A stretch of 64,000 nt of DNA. Origin: Thalassia testudinum. Lineage: Eukaryota > Streptophyta > Magnoliopsida > Alismatales > Hydrocharitaceae. Under the pieces are notes generated by a model. It was not told the DNA's origin. It did no database searches and saw only the letters and a list, made by a program, of their open reading frames with translations. Below, one piece after another: positions 46,277 to 58,559 of this stretch. The stretch is taken from the NCBI GenBank assembly GCA_037157565.1, contig JAZHRO010000039.1, positions 40,796,001-40,860,000 of the forward strand. The letters run 5' to 3'. How positions within the stretch are numbered: the stretch's first letter is position 1; every line of letters begins with the position of its first letter. The position numbers and the translations under genes are program-made.

Positions 46277-46616
46277 ATTGTTTATTAGTGGACAGAAAGA
46301 AGGGCTTTAGATTTCATTATAGGCACTCTAGTCAAGTAATATTTTCATGGTGGCTTCACCTATATTTCGAAAGGTTGCTGTTTTAGCCTTTGGTAGCATG
46401 CCAATGAAAATGATCCTTTGCTTTACAAATCTCAGGAATATGATCCATCTTATCAGTCTAAGAACGTAATTGAATTGTTCAATGAAAACATGGTGTTTCA
46501 AAGCAAAAAGAGCATTTGAAAGCATACCACACACACTCAAAACAAATCATAACAAATGGAACATGCGCGTCTATGTAGGGACACACGCAGAGACATACGA
46601 ACAAAAATATATACAT

Positions 46617-47038
46617 GGGTAAAATGTGGCAACCTCTACATTTTAACTTTGTCTACCAATCACAATACCACTGTGAAGCTTTGGAGATTAAACATTTAAC
46701 TCAGAAACCCTTAACCCGTTGAGCAGGATCAATTTTTCCAACTATTTTGACCATTGAAAATTCAACATCGTTTATGGAGATAGGATTGTCCAATTGAGGT
46801 GAAACTTTATATGATTCTTAGTTATATTAGGATTGTGAAAATCTGAGATCCCCAAGGTTTCATGGCACCGGTTATGGGTCACATATCACTATAAAACTTT
46901 GGAGATTTACATGAACTGATACGAGAAAGATGTGCTTCAAATTTCACTTAATTCGGAGGCTCCTATCCCTCTTATCAAGAGGGTTCAATCTTTTGCAATG
47001 TTTTGGCCATTGGAAATGTTGATGGAGGGATAGAATTG

Positions 47039-47041
<3 letters not shown>
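46617..47041. mobile_element. MITE remnant (GGGTAAAATGTGG family)
   Basis: Begins GGGTAAAATGTGGCAACC and shares blocks, some inverted, with the complete MITE at 63360-63735 (for example CCATTGAAAATT and TATATGATTCTTAGTTATAT). It appears to be two partial copies joined near 46860. It ends GAATTGCCC at a (TA)n run. Confidence 0.65.

Positions 47042-47072
<31 letters not shown>
47042..47072. repeat. (TA)n microsatellite
   Basis: Uninterrupted TA repeat between the MITE remnant and the copia 3' LTR. Confidence 0.95.
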
Positions 47073-47075
<3 letters not shown>

Positions 47076-47229
47076 AAGGAAAAGAAAATAGCTTATTTAA
47101 TTGTAAAACCCTAGCTTCTCCTATATCGAAAAGAAGGGATGAAAAAATTACATAAAGAGTCTGACATAAAATTAAAAAACATAACCCCTTAGAAAACAAA
47201 TATAATAGAGAACTCTAACACTTCCCCTC
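47073..47229 (-). mobile_element. PPT and truncated 3' LTR of the block 2 copia
   Basis: Minus strand: GAGGGGAAG (47229-47221) directly followed by TGTTAGAGTTCTC (47220 downwards). PPT then TG is the expected 3' LTR start. The LTR ends at the (TA)n run after about 148 bp, so it is probably cut short. Confidence 0.6.
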
Positions 47230-48840
47230 AAGTTAGAGTGTAGATGTCAAGCAAATCCAACTTGCAATCTAGAAATGTCACTTCTTTGGTAGAACCTTGA
47301 TAAAAATATCGATAATCTAGAGGTCAATGGAGACATAAGGAGTGATAATCTTCTCATCTAGAATAGCATTGCAAATAAAATGCCAGTTAATCTCAATATG
47401 CTTGCTCCTCTCATGAAAGAAATGATTCAACACTATGTAGCTAACTTACTGTCACAAAACATTGGCACTAGACCACCGGCTAGCATACCATGACCACCAT
47501 GAGAAGAAACCATCCAAATGACTTCAAAAGCAATGTGTGCCATCACCTTGTATTCTACCTCTACACTAGATTAAGCCACTATTGTCTATTTCTTGTTGCA
47601 CCAAGAGACAAGATTACCATAGAGAAAAACAACAAATCTGCTAGTGAACTTTTTATCATCAAGTGATCCTGCATAATCAACATCAAAATAGAAGCATAAG
47701 TCTAGATGCCCATTTTTCTGGAAATACAAGCCTTTTTCCCGAAAGCTTGTCCATGTACTAGCTCACTCTACTAACTATAAAGCCGATATCCAATTGTGCC
47801 ACAATGAGATACAATAATTTTCCAATTGTAGTCCTATATCTACACACATCCTCACATGGGGAATCATTGAAATCTTTAAACTTTCCTCTATTCTCAATTG
47901 GAATAAAAGATGGCTTTGTGCCCAGTAGTCTCACTTCTTCAAGAATTTCCAAAGTGTACTTTCTTTGAGATAAGACTAGGCCTTGGTCATCTCTAATAGC
48001 TTCAACGCTTAGAAAAATATTTCAACTTGCCCATATCTTTCGTAACAAAGCTATTTTACAAGAAGGTTTTAGCTTCCTGTATACCTGGTATCATATCCAC
48101 ATACACTACCAAAATAATTGTACCGACCATGGTCTTTTTAATGAAGATAGAATGATCTGAACCTATGAAAACCAATCTTCATCACCTCAGTATTAAGCCT
48201 TTCTCAAACCAAAGCTCAAGGCTCTGCTTCATGCCATATATTGCCTTCTTTAGTTTGTACACATACCTCCCCTCAACCTCATAGCCAAGAGGTTGTGACA
48301 TGTATACCTCTTCAAGCATATTGCCATAAAAAAAGAGCATTCTTGGTATCGAGATAAAATAGAGGCCAATCACGATTAACAACCACAAATAAAATAATTC
48401 TAATAAAGCTCACTCTCGCAACAAGGAAAGTCTCAAAATAATCCACCCTATATGTTTGTGTGAAGCCTCCAGCCACCAATCTAGCCTTAAATCTATCAAT
48501 ATTGCCATCTGAGAGGTATTTCACCATAGACACCCATTTGCAGTCAATCACCATAGCATCACGAGGATGGGGTACAAGCTCCCATGTCTCTTGTACCGTA
48601 AGGGCATCCATCTCTGTATCCATGACCTTCCACCTAGAATCTTGTCCAACCTCAAAATAGTTCCTTGGAACAATAGTACTCAACAAAGCCTGTAAGAAGT
48701 TCCTTATAGAGGAACTCAAATGAACGGTGGTGTACGTGAGATAGGATGCAGAGTATAAGATTTGACAAATTTTCTCAAGGTTATCAGCAATTCGGCATAT
48801 CTTCTTGGGGGGCATTCGAAGCAGATGTGGCAACAGGGAG
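47230..48840 (-). pseudogene. Copia reverse transcriptase and RNase H (broken)
   Basis: From 48690 down: WKVMDTEMDALTVQETWELV, DCKWVSMVK, FKARLVAGGFTQTYRVDYFETF and YLDTKNALF, the opening blocks of copia RT. YEVEGRYVYKLKKAIYGMKQ follows in another frame. The RNase H side begins with LLGTKPSFIPIE and YRTTIGKLLYL (47930-47800). Several stops and frame changes. The catalytic YVDD box is not readable in one frame (near 48100). Confidence 0.8.
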
Positions 48841-48925
48841 TCTAGTGGGCTATCAACTATAATGTCATCAATAGATATCAGTATAGAAGTAGGGATAGGA
48901 ACAGGCGTAGGGATAGGGACAGGCA

Positions 48926-49895
48926 TAGAGATGAGCATTAGGCAAAATCGACCCGACCCAGCCCAAGGCCTAGCCTGATTGGACCGACCCAATCCCAAGC
49001 CTAAAATTAACTTGGTCCAGGCTTGGGTTGTAAATATAACCCATTTATTAAATGGGCTAGGCCTTGGGCCAAGATGACCCAAATCCAACCCGACCCATGT
49101 GACCCATTCATGGGGTCGGTCTAAGGCCTAGCCTATTAGCCCAATTACATCAATATATATCATATATGTATATATATGCATTGCATACATCAAAATATAT
49201 ATCATATATGCATTAAACATGGACTACTATTGTTATTTTCCATAAAAAAACCTTAAAACCATTGTGCTCCCTACAATTGCAAGTTGTGCAATCCTACGAT
49301 TCCATTCAAGGTAGATGTAAACCATTGACTTCCTGCTAGAGAGAAATATGGACATCTAAGTTCAAACTAAATACGAACACATAAGACGAGCACTTTTATT
49401 TTCTATTGTAATTTCCTTCTACTTGATTACATTTAATTATCTTGGCATATGCTATATATGTAAAATATTCAACCCAAATATTTGCAAGACAAATAATTGA
49501 ATCATTTTGATTGCACATGTACCCATGAGAACTTAAAGATCTTTTCCTACACAAAAGGCAAATATAATAACCCATCGTTTATATAACTAAAAATGGTAAT
49601 TATCCTTTACAAGTTCTTTTTTTACTTATACCAAATCATATCACTACTCGTGCTTTTAAAATAAATATTGAGTGAATCTTCCCTTTACATATTATTTTAC
49701 AAGTATCGATGAAATAAATAACGAGATCATAAATAAATAGGCTGACCCAACCTGACCCGAACCCTTTTTTTTTTTAACAAGGCCGGGCTTGGGTCAAAAA
49801 AATTTATTTTGGGTCAAGCCTTGGGCTACCTTATTAAATGGGCTTAAGCTGGGCTGAGCCGAGCCCACAAGAGCCCAACCCAATGCTCATCCCTA
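48926..49895. mobile_element. hAT-like non-autonomous element
   Basis: 970 bp with terminal inverted repeats TAGAGATGAGCATT and its near complement AATGCTCATCCCTA, flanked by 8-bp repeats GACAGGCA (48918-48925) and GATAGGCA (49896-49903) that differ at one base. The end sequence TAGGGATGAGCA and an 8-bp duplication fit the hAT superfamily. The ends are rich in GGGCTTGGG/CCCAAGCC motifs (48950-49130 and 49740-49880); the centre is AT-rich. No transposase is encoded. It interrupts the copia between integrase and RT. Confidence 0.75.
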
Positions 49896-49904
49896 GATAG
49901 GCAT

Positions 49905-50990
49905 ATTTGGTAGAGTACCTCAACTATGGTAGACCTAAGGAAACAACTAAGTAACTCCCCCTTTATCAGAAAAGTATTGCACCCTCTCAAAAAAAAAAAT
50001 AACATTAACACTTACCCTCTACCGATGTGAAGTAGGAATACCACATGTACCCTTTTTGTATTCTAGAATAGCTCAGAAACATTCCCTTGGTGGCTCGAGG
50101 AGATAACTTATCCTAACTACCAAAATTATGAATGGCACCTACGCACTCAAAAGTTTAAAGTGACCAAGCAAACAAGTCTGAATGAGGATGCAAGACTTAA
50201 AAGGGAATGGTCTCATGTAACACAGACAAGGTTACTCTATTTATGAGATGGACAATAGTATGGTATCACCCCGAAATTTCTTGGGAACATTCATAGATAC
50301 AAGTAGGGTGCAAGAGATGTCTAGAAGCTGGCACAGCTCCCTTTTAGCAATGTCATTTTGCTGAGAGGTGTAGGGACAAGATGCATGGTGTATGGTACCA
50401 TTGGCCTTAAAGAATTAACGGAAAGCATGTTGTTGACACTCGAGCATTATCATATTGGAAAATTTTAATAGTAATAGAATAAAAAATTTCAACTTCATGA
50501 AAGAACTTTAATACATCAAGAATTTCAGACCTATCCTTCGTCAAAAATGGCTAAGAGACAACTAAATCATCCATAAAACAGCAAGGTACCTATGACCAAA
50601 TACCGATTTAACAAGACAAGGACCCCATACATCACAATGGACTAATTGAAAAGGATTTTGGCTCTGCTACTCAAGCCTAGAAAGAAAAGTGCTCCAGTAA
50701 TGTTTCCCAAGCCGACAAGCATCACAATCAAAGGTAGTGGAGGAAGGAAGATAAGGGAACATATGCTTCATCTTGGACACAGAGGGATGACCAAATCTGA
50801 AGTATTATAAAAAAGGGTCTATGGAGATAAGCGCAACACCAACAAAGACACAAGGTAAGTTGAGGTAATATAGCCAACCTCACTCAAAGCTCTTACCAAT
50901 CATCTACTTCGTTAAAATGTCCAAAAGATAACAATGGTCCTTATCAAAAAATAGCATCGCATTTCAAGAGCACAGTTAACATTAGTTGTA
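49905..50990 (-). pseudogene. Copia integrase (decayed)
   Basis: Minus-strand fragments include HCDVWGPCL (about 50645-50620), NGTIHHASCPYTSQQND (about 50400-50350) and MNVPKKFRGD, the integrase core order D...D...E with HxxCPYTPQQNG. The C-terminal FKVFGCVCFVH and PRATKGMFLSYS blocks are at about 50150-50050. Stops throughout. Confidence 0.7.
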
Positions 50991-51059
50991 ATCTGGGAGA
51001 CAACTCCACTCTACCAACGGTAATAATTGGAGATTGGGTCCCATTAGCCAATCATACAT

Positions 51060-51780
51060 GGGTAATATAAACTAGAAACCCTACCCATGAGATGAGTAGA
51101 GGCTCCAAAATCAATAATCCAGTCAAAAGAATCAATAGAAGTAGAATTTGCTACAATACCTATAGCAAAGATAGAATTAGAGGAGGTTCACTCCGTAGAC
51201 GACCCAACTCCTCAATAGTAAATGACAAAGCAGACGACTCTGCATTGGCCTGTCACTGAAGACTTAGCAGCAGTAGATATCTGATTTACCCAAGTAGGCT
51301 TCTCAAATTTCTCACAACACTTCTCTAATGGATAATTGATGCGCTTCCAGTGAATATAGGGATAATTGATACAGCGGCCACAACCACTTCACGATCACAT
51401 CCATGCCCACCAACACAACCACCTCTTCCTCCAAAGGCAGTATGAGCAAAGGTCCCAGGAATAGTAACAGGGGAAGCAGGTGATGTATTGGCATTAATCT
51501 TCTATAGCCAGTTGTAAACAGTCTCAAGATCTAGTACTAAATCTGATGATAAGACTTGATATCTAACAAACTGGTACCTAGGTGCTAAGCCATCTAGAAA
51601 TAGGTATGTCTACTAAACTTGCTCAGTAACCTGCTTATCACAACAAGCAAAATGGAAGATAGCAAGTTCGTTAAACAGGCCCTCAAAATAAGTAAAATAC
51701 TCAACCAAGGACATCACCCTGATTGGTATTCCATATGTGCCTGTAAATATCTACACAACAAGAGCTGTGCATCTGTAGGG
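51060..51780 (-). pseudogene. Copia gag and protease (decayed)
   Basis: The protease block WIIDFGASTHLMGR lies near 51125-51085. Gag C-terminal sequence has a Gly-rich stretch and a degenerate CCHC knuckle (about 51420-51290) before EKFEKPTWVNQ. The upstream gag part to 51780 parallels block 1. Confidence 0.65.
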
Positions 51781-52531
51781 GGTACCTCTATTGGAGTTAT
51801 GTGCCCTTAGCGAACCAACCTGGGTCGAATAACTCAATCGATGATTTAGATTTAAATGTTAGATCATGTGGGCACACTAATACGGCTAATTGGATCCCTC
51901 AGTATAATTAAGATGATGTATTGTAGCCATGTTGGATATACCGATGACAGGTATCAAACAATCTAAACGGTTTTGATAGTGGATTTCGATGAGTCATAAA
52001 CAACCATCATGATATCTAAATGTTGTCTCCAGACTCCAGTCTGAAAAAGAGATGGCAATCTTCTCTAGATGTTGTTGCATGACTAATGCCCTCAATATAC
52101 ATCCTCTGCAAAAGAATGGAGATTCAAAGTTGTCACGTAAATTGAGTCAAATAGTTGACTCAATGAGATAGAGATGCAGTTCTCTTGCCACTGTCACAAA
52201 GCAGGTGTATCCTCTGACCTAAAACAGATGTGTCTCTGTGTTTAAATATGCACATTAGATAAATCGATAGTTGATGCACCCACTTTCGTGTTGAGTCTGG
52301 AAAGCTAGTGTGCATATGAGGGCACAGGAGATGCATGATCTCCCAAAAGGATCACACAAATCTATTATCATAGGTGTATACAACAGATCGAGAGATTCAA
52401 GCTCGCTCCCCATACGTATATTGAGAAATATGAAATTCCATGCATGCTTGTACAGGTCTTGATTAGACCCACACATGTAACAAAAGACGGTCTTTTGGGA
52501 AAGGATTTGGTCTTTATTCTCATCCCAATGA
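51781..52531 (-). other. Leader or 5' LTR region of the block 2 copia
   Basis: Non-coding; matches 37870-38457 plus 41268-41431. It contains the single TAGGT at 52371-52375 that marks the insertion point of LTR C in the other block. It differs from the 3' LTR start at 47220, so its identity as an LTR is unproven. Confidence 0.5.
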
Positions 52532-52582
52532 TTTTTTGAAAGAAGGGTGGTTATCCAAAAGATAACTACCCAAAATCATTTA

Positions 52583-53098
52583 TTAGACTTGAAACTCGAT
52601 CACAACAAGGTCAATTACAGAGAGCACTCCCAAAACACCACCTAGGAAGAAATTAAGGAAATAAAATTTTCCACATAGGGGTTCTGCCCCTTGAAAACCA
52701 CTCTTTCTTCCCAACCAAATACCCCAAAGCGTCACTAGCACCTTGGCCTTCTCCTTCTTTGATCTGAACATGTTAGGCCTCCCATGTCTCCTGCCTCTCC
52801 TGAAAGACCCCCAAAATTCATCAAAACTACCAAAATTGACCCAATCAATCCCCAACCTCCTCCAGATCTACTCCACAAAAGTGCATCTGGAAAACAAGTG
52901 CTCAACATCCTCCTCTTCCATGGAACAAAGCGAGCAAGCAGTATCATCCCTCAGTGCCCATCTTGCTCGCCAAGCCTTCGTCATCCAAAAATCTTCACCT
53001 TCAACGCGTAATCCACTGACCATATTGTCCTGCAGTCCCACAAGAAATCCACATCCGTCGTCTATGTGAACCCCTTTCAACCTAGCATAAGTCCTCAC
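52583..53098 (-). pseudogene. LINE ORF2 C-terminal zinc domain
   Basis: The frame 53098-52868 has MVSGLRVEGEDFWMTKAWR and CSLCSMEEEDVEHLFSRC, the C-x2-C...H-x4-C zinc-binding domain found after RT in plant LINEs. The frame 52855-52583 continues with IDWVNFGSFDEFWGSF and WGIWLGRK. Confidence 0.8.
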
Positions 53099-54840
53099 CG
53101 AAAAATCACCCTCCTAGTGAAAATCGTCCAACCCACCTTCTGGCTTCCACCCCTGCAAGCACTATAGGAGCTCGCCCAGTTCCAACAACCTTTGGTCGTA
53201 GAATGACCCTTGAAAACTAAGGCACCAAGCATGATCCCAACAGCTCCACATGGTTGCCCCTCTATGAGTAGCCCTGGCAAAGAGGGCAGGGAATCTATCA
53301 CCCAAAGGTCTATCACCCATCTAGTCACCCGTCCAGAACCTGAAATCCTCTCCCCTCCCTAAAACAGGGGAAAAGAAACCTCACATCAGCAGGGAAACCA
53401 AAGCCAACCCCTTGATAAAGGGGGAGGGCCGAGCAGTAGAAAACCCTAGGATAGGTCTCAACAGAAAGGAACCATAGCACTTCCGCATAACTCTACCAAA
53501 AAAATCCCGATCCCCCCTCAATAACCTGGCAATCCACTTAGTCAACAAACTAATGTTCATAGCCCCACATTACGGACCCCAAGGCCACCCTCCTACACAA
53601 GACAACACACCTCCTCCCATGCCACCAACCTGGCAACTTCCCCTGCAGCCCCATAATTTGTCTAGAAGAAATCACACATCAATCATGTGATCCTCTTCTC
53701 TATCTTCTTAGGCATCCCGAACACAGAAAGGTAGCTGGGCATAGCAAACAACACAACTTTAACCAACATCAACCTTCTCCCATGGATAATAACCTAGATG
53801 CCCACCCCGCTAACCTCTTTTCCATCCTCTCAAGCATTAATATCCAATCCTAAAGTCTCAGGCAACAATCAACCAATGATAAGCCCAAGATTGCAGTCAA
53901 GAGCCAATCTCTGTTCAAAGCAGCATGTATTCACCTCCAACTTCAAAAGGTGAAAAGGTATAAAGCTGGATTTCCCATAATTAATCTATAGAACAAATGC
54001 CTCGCTGAACAGGTTAAGCGAAGTGTGCACATGTGCCGCCTTCGTAGAGAAGCCCTCCACCAAAAGCAAAGTATCATCTGCATATTTAGAGAATCGGTAT
54101 ATGAAGCTCTCCACCTGCCAAAAGTCCTCTGAAAAGGCCTCCCGAACATGCCCTAGACGATGCCCTTAGTAGGGCATTAGTTGCCAAGACAAACAGGGGG
54201 GCAAGCGAGCACCCGTGGCAGACTCCTCTCCTAGGCTACACCCAACCTCTAGCAGGTTCCTGTTAATCAAAATGGAAAATGATGTCGTTGTAACACATCA
54301 CTTCACCCAATCAATCCACCTCTGCAAAAATCCCCTCTTGGCCAAGCTAGCCTACAAAAATGACCATTGCACCGAGTCATAGGCCTTGCTAAAATCCACC
54401 TTCCAAAGGAAAGCTTTCGTCTGTCTCCTCTTCCACCCCGCCAGATCCTTCAAAGCCACCAAAAATCCATCAAGAATACCCCTCCCCAATACAAAGGTTG
54501 TCTTCACCTCAAAGACCATGTCCCGCAACACCCCCCTCAATCTATTCACCATGACCTTCACAATAATAAGGCAAATAACATTAGAGAGCACGATCGACCT
54601 AAAGTCTTCTATCGCCTCTACTCCTTCCTTCTTCAGTTGCAAGAAAAGATAAAATCTATTAAGCTTATCAAAACCCTCGTTTCCTTCAGCAAATTCCTCA
54701 ATCACCTTCATCACCTCCTCCTTGACAAGCAACCAGAACTCTCTGTAAAAATGCATAGGAAAATCATCTGGGCCCGAGCATCCATCCGCATTTAGCCCCA
54801 ACACTATTTTCCTGACCTCATCCTCCGAGAAGCCAGCCAT
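53099..54840 (-). pseudogene. LINE ORF2 reverse transcriptase
   Basis: The frame 54840-54352 covers fingers and palm start: DGCSGPDDFPMHFY, EDFRSIVLSNV, NRLRGVLRDMV and FLWKVDFSKAYDSVQW. The palm core continues in another frame with KYADDTLLL at about 54090-54070, YADD being the catalytic box. Thumb-side remnants extend to 53330. It copies LINE RNA at a nicked target. Breaks at about 54350 and below. Confidence 0.85.
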
Positions 54841-55399
54841 GAGATCTACCGATTGAGAATCAAAGATGCCATGTGCATCCTCCCCTGTCCACCTTCACCT
54901 CCCTTTCCTACACCTCCCATTGAACTCTCTGGAAAAATCTATTGCCACCGTACCCACCTCCTCTCTACCTAAGTGATGCACCCTATCCATGAGCAATCTA
55001 TCAATCCAGTTCTTCTTCCTTCTAGCCGACACCATCTAGTGGCAAATTTTGGTATTAGAGTCGCCTTCCTTAAGCCATTTCTATCTGGACTTCACCTTCC
55101 CTTCAACCTCTACCTTTCTGTCTTCCTCTTGTACCACATGCATATGCTTTTCCCTACACACCCTCTCTTTTGAAGACAAGACCCACCATCCTCCCACCTG
55201 TCCAACTCACTGATTTCTGCTAAGACCTCCCTCTTCCTTCTTCCCCTCGCTTCCCTTACCTCCTTCCCGTACTCCTTCAAGTGTCCTCTTAAAGCAGTCA
55301 ACTTAGCTACCAGCTAGGCTACCACAGAGCCCTCCACCATAAGAGACCACCACTTCTCTTCAATCATCTCTCTGAACCATCCTCCAATAACTAGGATCT
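54841..55399 (-). pseudogene. LINE ORF2 linker between endonuclease and RT
   Basis: Charged, Lys/Arg-rich broken frames (for example 55301-55110), as usual between the endonuclease and RT of plant LINEs. Confidence 0.5.
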
Positions 55400-56150
55400 A
55401 TCAAACTTGAAATATGTGCCAAAGGACGCTCCTTCGTTGGACCTCTAGAGTAAAGGCGTATGATCCGAGAACGACCTATCCATAGGAAAGATAGAGGCCA
55501 TCAAGAAGGCTTCCGCAAGCTCCATGCTAGAAAGGAAGCGATCTAGCCTGGACTTCTAGCCATTCAAGCTCCTCCAAGCATAAGTGCACGATGCAAGCAC
55601 CATGTCAATAAGTCCATGCATCACAACAAACTCTGCAAACTAGTCTGAACCGGGATCTTGCCTCCCTCTTCCACCAGGTCAATCATCCATCCTCAACATG
55701 ACATTGAAGTCCCCACCAATCAGCCATGGAAAACCCTGACATGTCACTGCCACTGAGGACAACTCCTCTCAAATCATTGCTCTCGCCATTACATCAACCG
55801 AGCCACAGACTCTTGTGATCACCATCCTTACCCCATCTCCTCTCCTTCTAAGCGTAATCAAAACCACGTACGTCCCCACAAAAGAGCTCTCCAACTCGAA
55901 AACATCCTCCCTCCAACCCACTAATTCCCCCCACACACACACGGCCAGTCACATTCAAAGGCAAGAAACCTTCCGTGAAGGAGCCACCCACCTGGTTCCA
56001 GCACACCCTGTCACAAGCTGCTAGCTTCGCCTCCTGCAAAAGGATAATATCTGCTCTCCATTGCTTGGCATAACCCCCAGAGCTACCCTCCTAGGGGGGT
56101 CATTCAGACCCCTAACATTCCACGATAGGACTCTCGTCATTGGGCAACCG
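55400..56150 (-). pseudogene. LINE ORF2 AP-type endonuclease
   Basis: Minus strand starts near 56145 with LSWNVRGLNDPPR, the N-terminal catalytic Asn region. WLIGGDFNVMLRMDD follows at about 55735-55690 and SRLDRFLSS near 55550, then DRSFSDHTPL at about 55485-55455 with the catalytic SDH. Together these are the exonuclease-endonuclease-phosphatase blocks that nick the target DNA. Stops interrupt it. Confidence 0.8.
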
Positions 56151-56739
56151 CTTGCTCCTCCTCGATAGGCCTAAAACCTACCACCTCTACCACCTATCAC
56201 AACAACTCCTTGTCACCCTCCAGGGTCACTTCATCCTGCAAGGTGGAACCCATGCTACACGCATCAACCACAACTCGCCTTCGTCAATTTGTAGCCCCTG
56301 CTAGTCCCTCAACACCGCCCAACTTCCCGCAATATAACCACCTCTTATATTGGAAACCTGCTTGCTTCCTTTCACCACACGCAGCCTCCACCCCGACAAA
56401 AGCAAGTCAGAAATCCCCCCACTTTCACCACTCCATCCACCCTCCCCTGCTGAGCACTCCACAACCACTTCCATTGCAATCCCAGCCGCTGCCTCTGTCG
56501 ACAAAGAGTCCCCGACATCACAAGGGTCATCTGCCCGACCTCCACCCGAATCTTCACCATAAGGACAACTCTCCCCCAGCCCATCCTCGCTCCCAGACAC
56601 CCGCACCTCTCCACACAGAATGGAGCTTCCCACCGCGTCGGAGCAGTCCTCAAGTTGTGTCCCCTCAGGCTCCAAGCAATTCAAAGGGGAGCAGAAGCCA
56701 CTTTTAAATGGATCATCACAGGCCGCAGGACCCATTTGA

Positions 56740-57870
56740 CCCTTTCAGATCTGCGGGTCACACTCAAACCCACCCCCATCATCTAAGGTCCGATCACGTG
56801 CAACATAGGTGGGCCTCGCACACCCTTGCACACCCCCACCATAAATGTCATCCTTCGAAGATCCCACGTGGCCAACTATAATAATACACTCTATCTTCTC
56901 CTCCCGCTTCGCCGAGAACTTTGCCTCCGACTCCTCGCCTTCTGCATCACCCAGCGGGGAAGATGGTTTCCTCGAGAATATCGTGGCATTGATAGCCACG
57001 TCAGCCTCGTTCCCTCCACCGACCAAGCGACGTTTAGGCTTCTAAACCCTAACAACCCTCGCCGGCGCCACCACCATTACACCGTTGTCTAGTTGGTGCA
57101 TGTGGCCTCTAGCCCCAACATGGGCGTACGAGACCCCACTCCTCGACCCCCCTTCCCTGGCACACACCACCATCCACAACAAACCACCATGATGGAGGAC
57201 CACCTTCACCAGAAGGGCAACCCCCATCCTGAGGTCCACTGTCGCCACCACCAAACGGGAGCTAACCACAGCTAGCCCTAATCCTCGATAGCCCCTCAGT
57301 GTCGCAAAAGGGGAGACAACTGCCCTAGTGACCTCCATTATATGAAGGCTGAGGGGGATCCCCTCCAACCTCACCATGTCCCATGTCCTTCCTATAGGCC
57401 TCTCATCCGCCACCCTGTTGTGTGTGAATGACCTTCACCACAGACGAGCACCCCCCACCACCATCTCTAAGAAGCAGAGCCTCCTCTCGCCAAAACGCAG
57501 GTCGGTCAAGAGCAGCTCCCCAACCTCAAACTCGACCCTTGGACAACCACCACCTAAGTGGCCCAAGAGGAATATCTCCACCACCTTTGGCAACACGTCC
57601 CTGCAGAGGACATCCCCAACCAAGGCCATGTCCAAGGACACTTCTAAGATGGCCATAGGCTCCGTCCTCAGTACCCAAACCTCCATAATGGGTGTGGCTG
57701 GTAGTAGCATCAGCAACGATGTAAGTGACCCACCAACCTCGCATCCTCTCTGTGGCCTCACACAGTGTGACAACTAATGCCCCAACAGATCACACCTCCA
57801 GCACCTCGTAGGCTCTCTACATTCCTTTGCCCAGTGGCCTACACTGAGACACTTGAAGCAATGACCCTCC
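56740..57870 (-). pseudogene. LINE ORF1 with zinc knuckles
   Basis: The frame 57413-57042 contains WDMVRLEGIPLSLHIMEV, the DUF4283-type core of plant LINE ORF1. Near 57870-57780 CFKCLSVGHWAKEC followed by CWRCDLLGH gives two zinc knuckles of the zf-CCHC_4 kind. ORF1 binds LINE RNA. The domain order across the region is scrambled or frameshifted, and 56739-56151 holds Ser/Pro-rich low-complexity sequence. Confidence 0.6.
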
Positions 57871-58045
57871 CTCCTTGGCAACACCAACTCCACCTCTCCA
57901 TCAAGGTCCACCCTCCCGCCCCTCCTATGCCCCCTTGACCACCATCATCTCTCCCCTCTACCTCATCCTTCGCACTCGCACCCTCCCCCTTTGCACTCGT
58001 ACTCGCACCTCTCTCCTTCGTACACCCTATCATCATAGTAAAATG

Positions 58046-58362
58046 ATACAAGGAATCATCCTATATGCCTGTGTGAAACCCATGGCCACCAATCTGGCTT
58101 TGTATTTGTCAATGGTCTCGTTAGCCCTTTACTTGATGGTGTAAACCCATCGACAGTCTACAACTGTGGCACCTAGAGGACATGGTGCAAGGTCCCATGT
58201 TCCCCTATACTGAAGTGCTTGCATCTCCTTGTCCATGGCCACACACCATTGGGGATCCTGGGAAACCTCACCAAAACCTCGGGGAATGACAACAGTGGTA
58301 ATGGCAGAGGCAAACTGTCTAACCTCCTCTTCTAAGTGTGAGATCCCAATATAATGTGTCAT
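58046..58362 (-). pseudogene. Copia RT, N-terminal part only
   Basis: GEVSQDPQWCVAMDKEMQAL, TWDLAPCPLGATVVDCRWVY and, in a second frame, YKARLVAMGFTQAYR, the first blocks of copia RT. The sequence then leaves copia similarity at about 58046. Confidence 0.8.
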
Positions 58363-58559
58363 CGGCTATAGTGTGCAAGACCTACTGGACCTTCTCAACA
58401 CTAGTGGTTTAACATCATCTATCTCTATCTGATGTGGAGAGGAAGAAGCTGATGCAATGTCTTGTATGGTGTCAGCGGGTGTTGTTGATCTCCTATGATA
58501 GATCTGTCTCATGTAGAGCAACCTTTATCGACGTACCTTCCTTTAAGAAGTAGGGTATC

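Larger units (their letters stand above)
47073..52531 (-). mobile_element. Copia element, block 2, with hAT-like insert
   Basis: On the minus strand: leader (52531-51781), gag, protease, integrase, RT, RNase H, PPT and the start of a 3' LTR. Integrase before RT is the copia order. All domains are decayed. A hAT-like element (48926-49895) lies between integrase and RT. The part 50155-52531 matches block 1 at 36222-41431. A matching 5' LTR could not be identified. Confidence 0.8.
52532..58045 (-). mobile_element. Plant L1-type LINE, near full length, decayed
   Basis: On the minus strand: ORF1 with double zinc knuckle, ORF2 with endonuclease, RT and C-terminal zinc domain, 3' UTR and a short A-tail (TTTTTT at 52532-52537 on the plus strand). 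No LTRs. At its 5' side it abuts a copia RT cut at about 58046. Stops and frameshifts throughout. Confidence 0.85.

Noticed and set aside
45156..46600. Missing sigma region 2 exon
   Set aside because: I read the minus strand for the region 2 helix motifs (FSTYA, WWIR) and found none.
56210..57777. Plus-strand Pro/Ser-rich frames opposite LINE ORF1
   Set aside because: They are antisense shadows of the Gly/Val-rich LINE ORF1; the minus strand carries the zinc knuckles.
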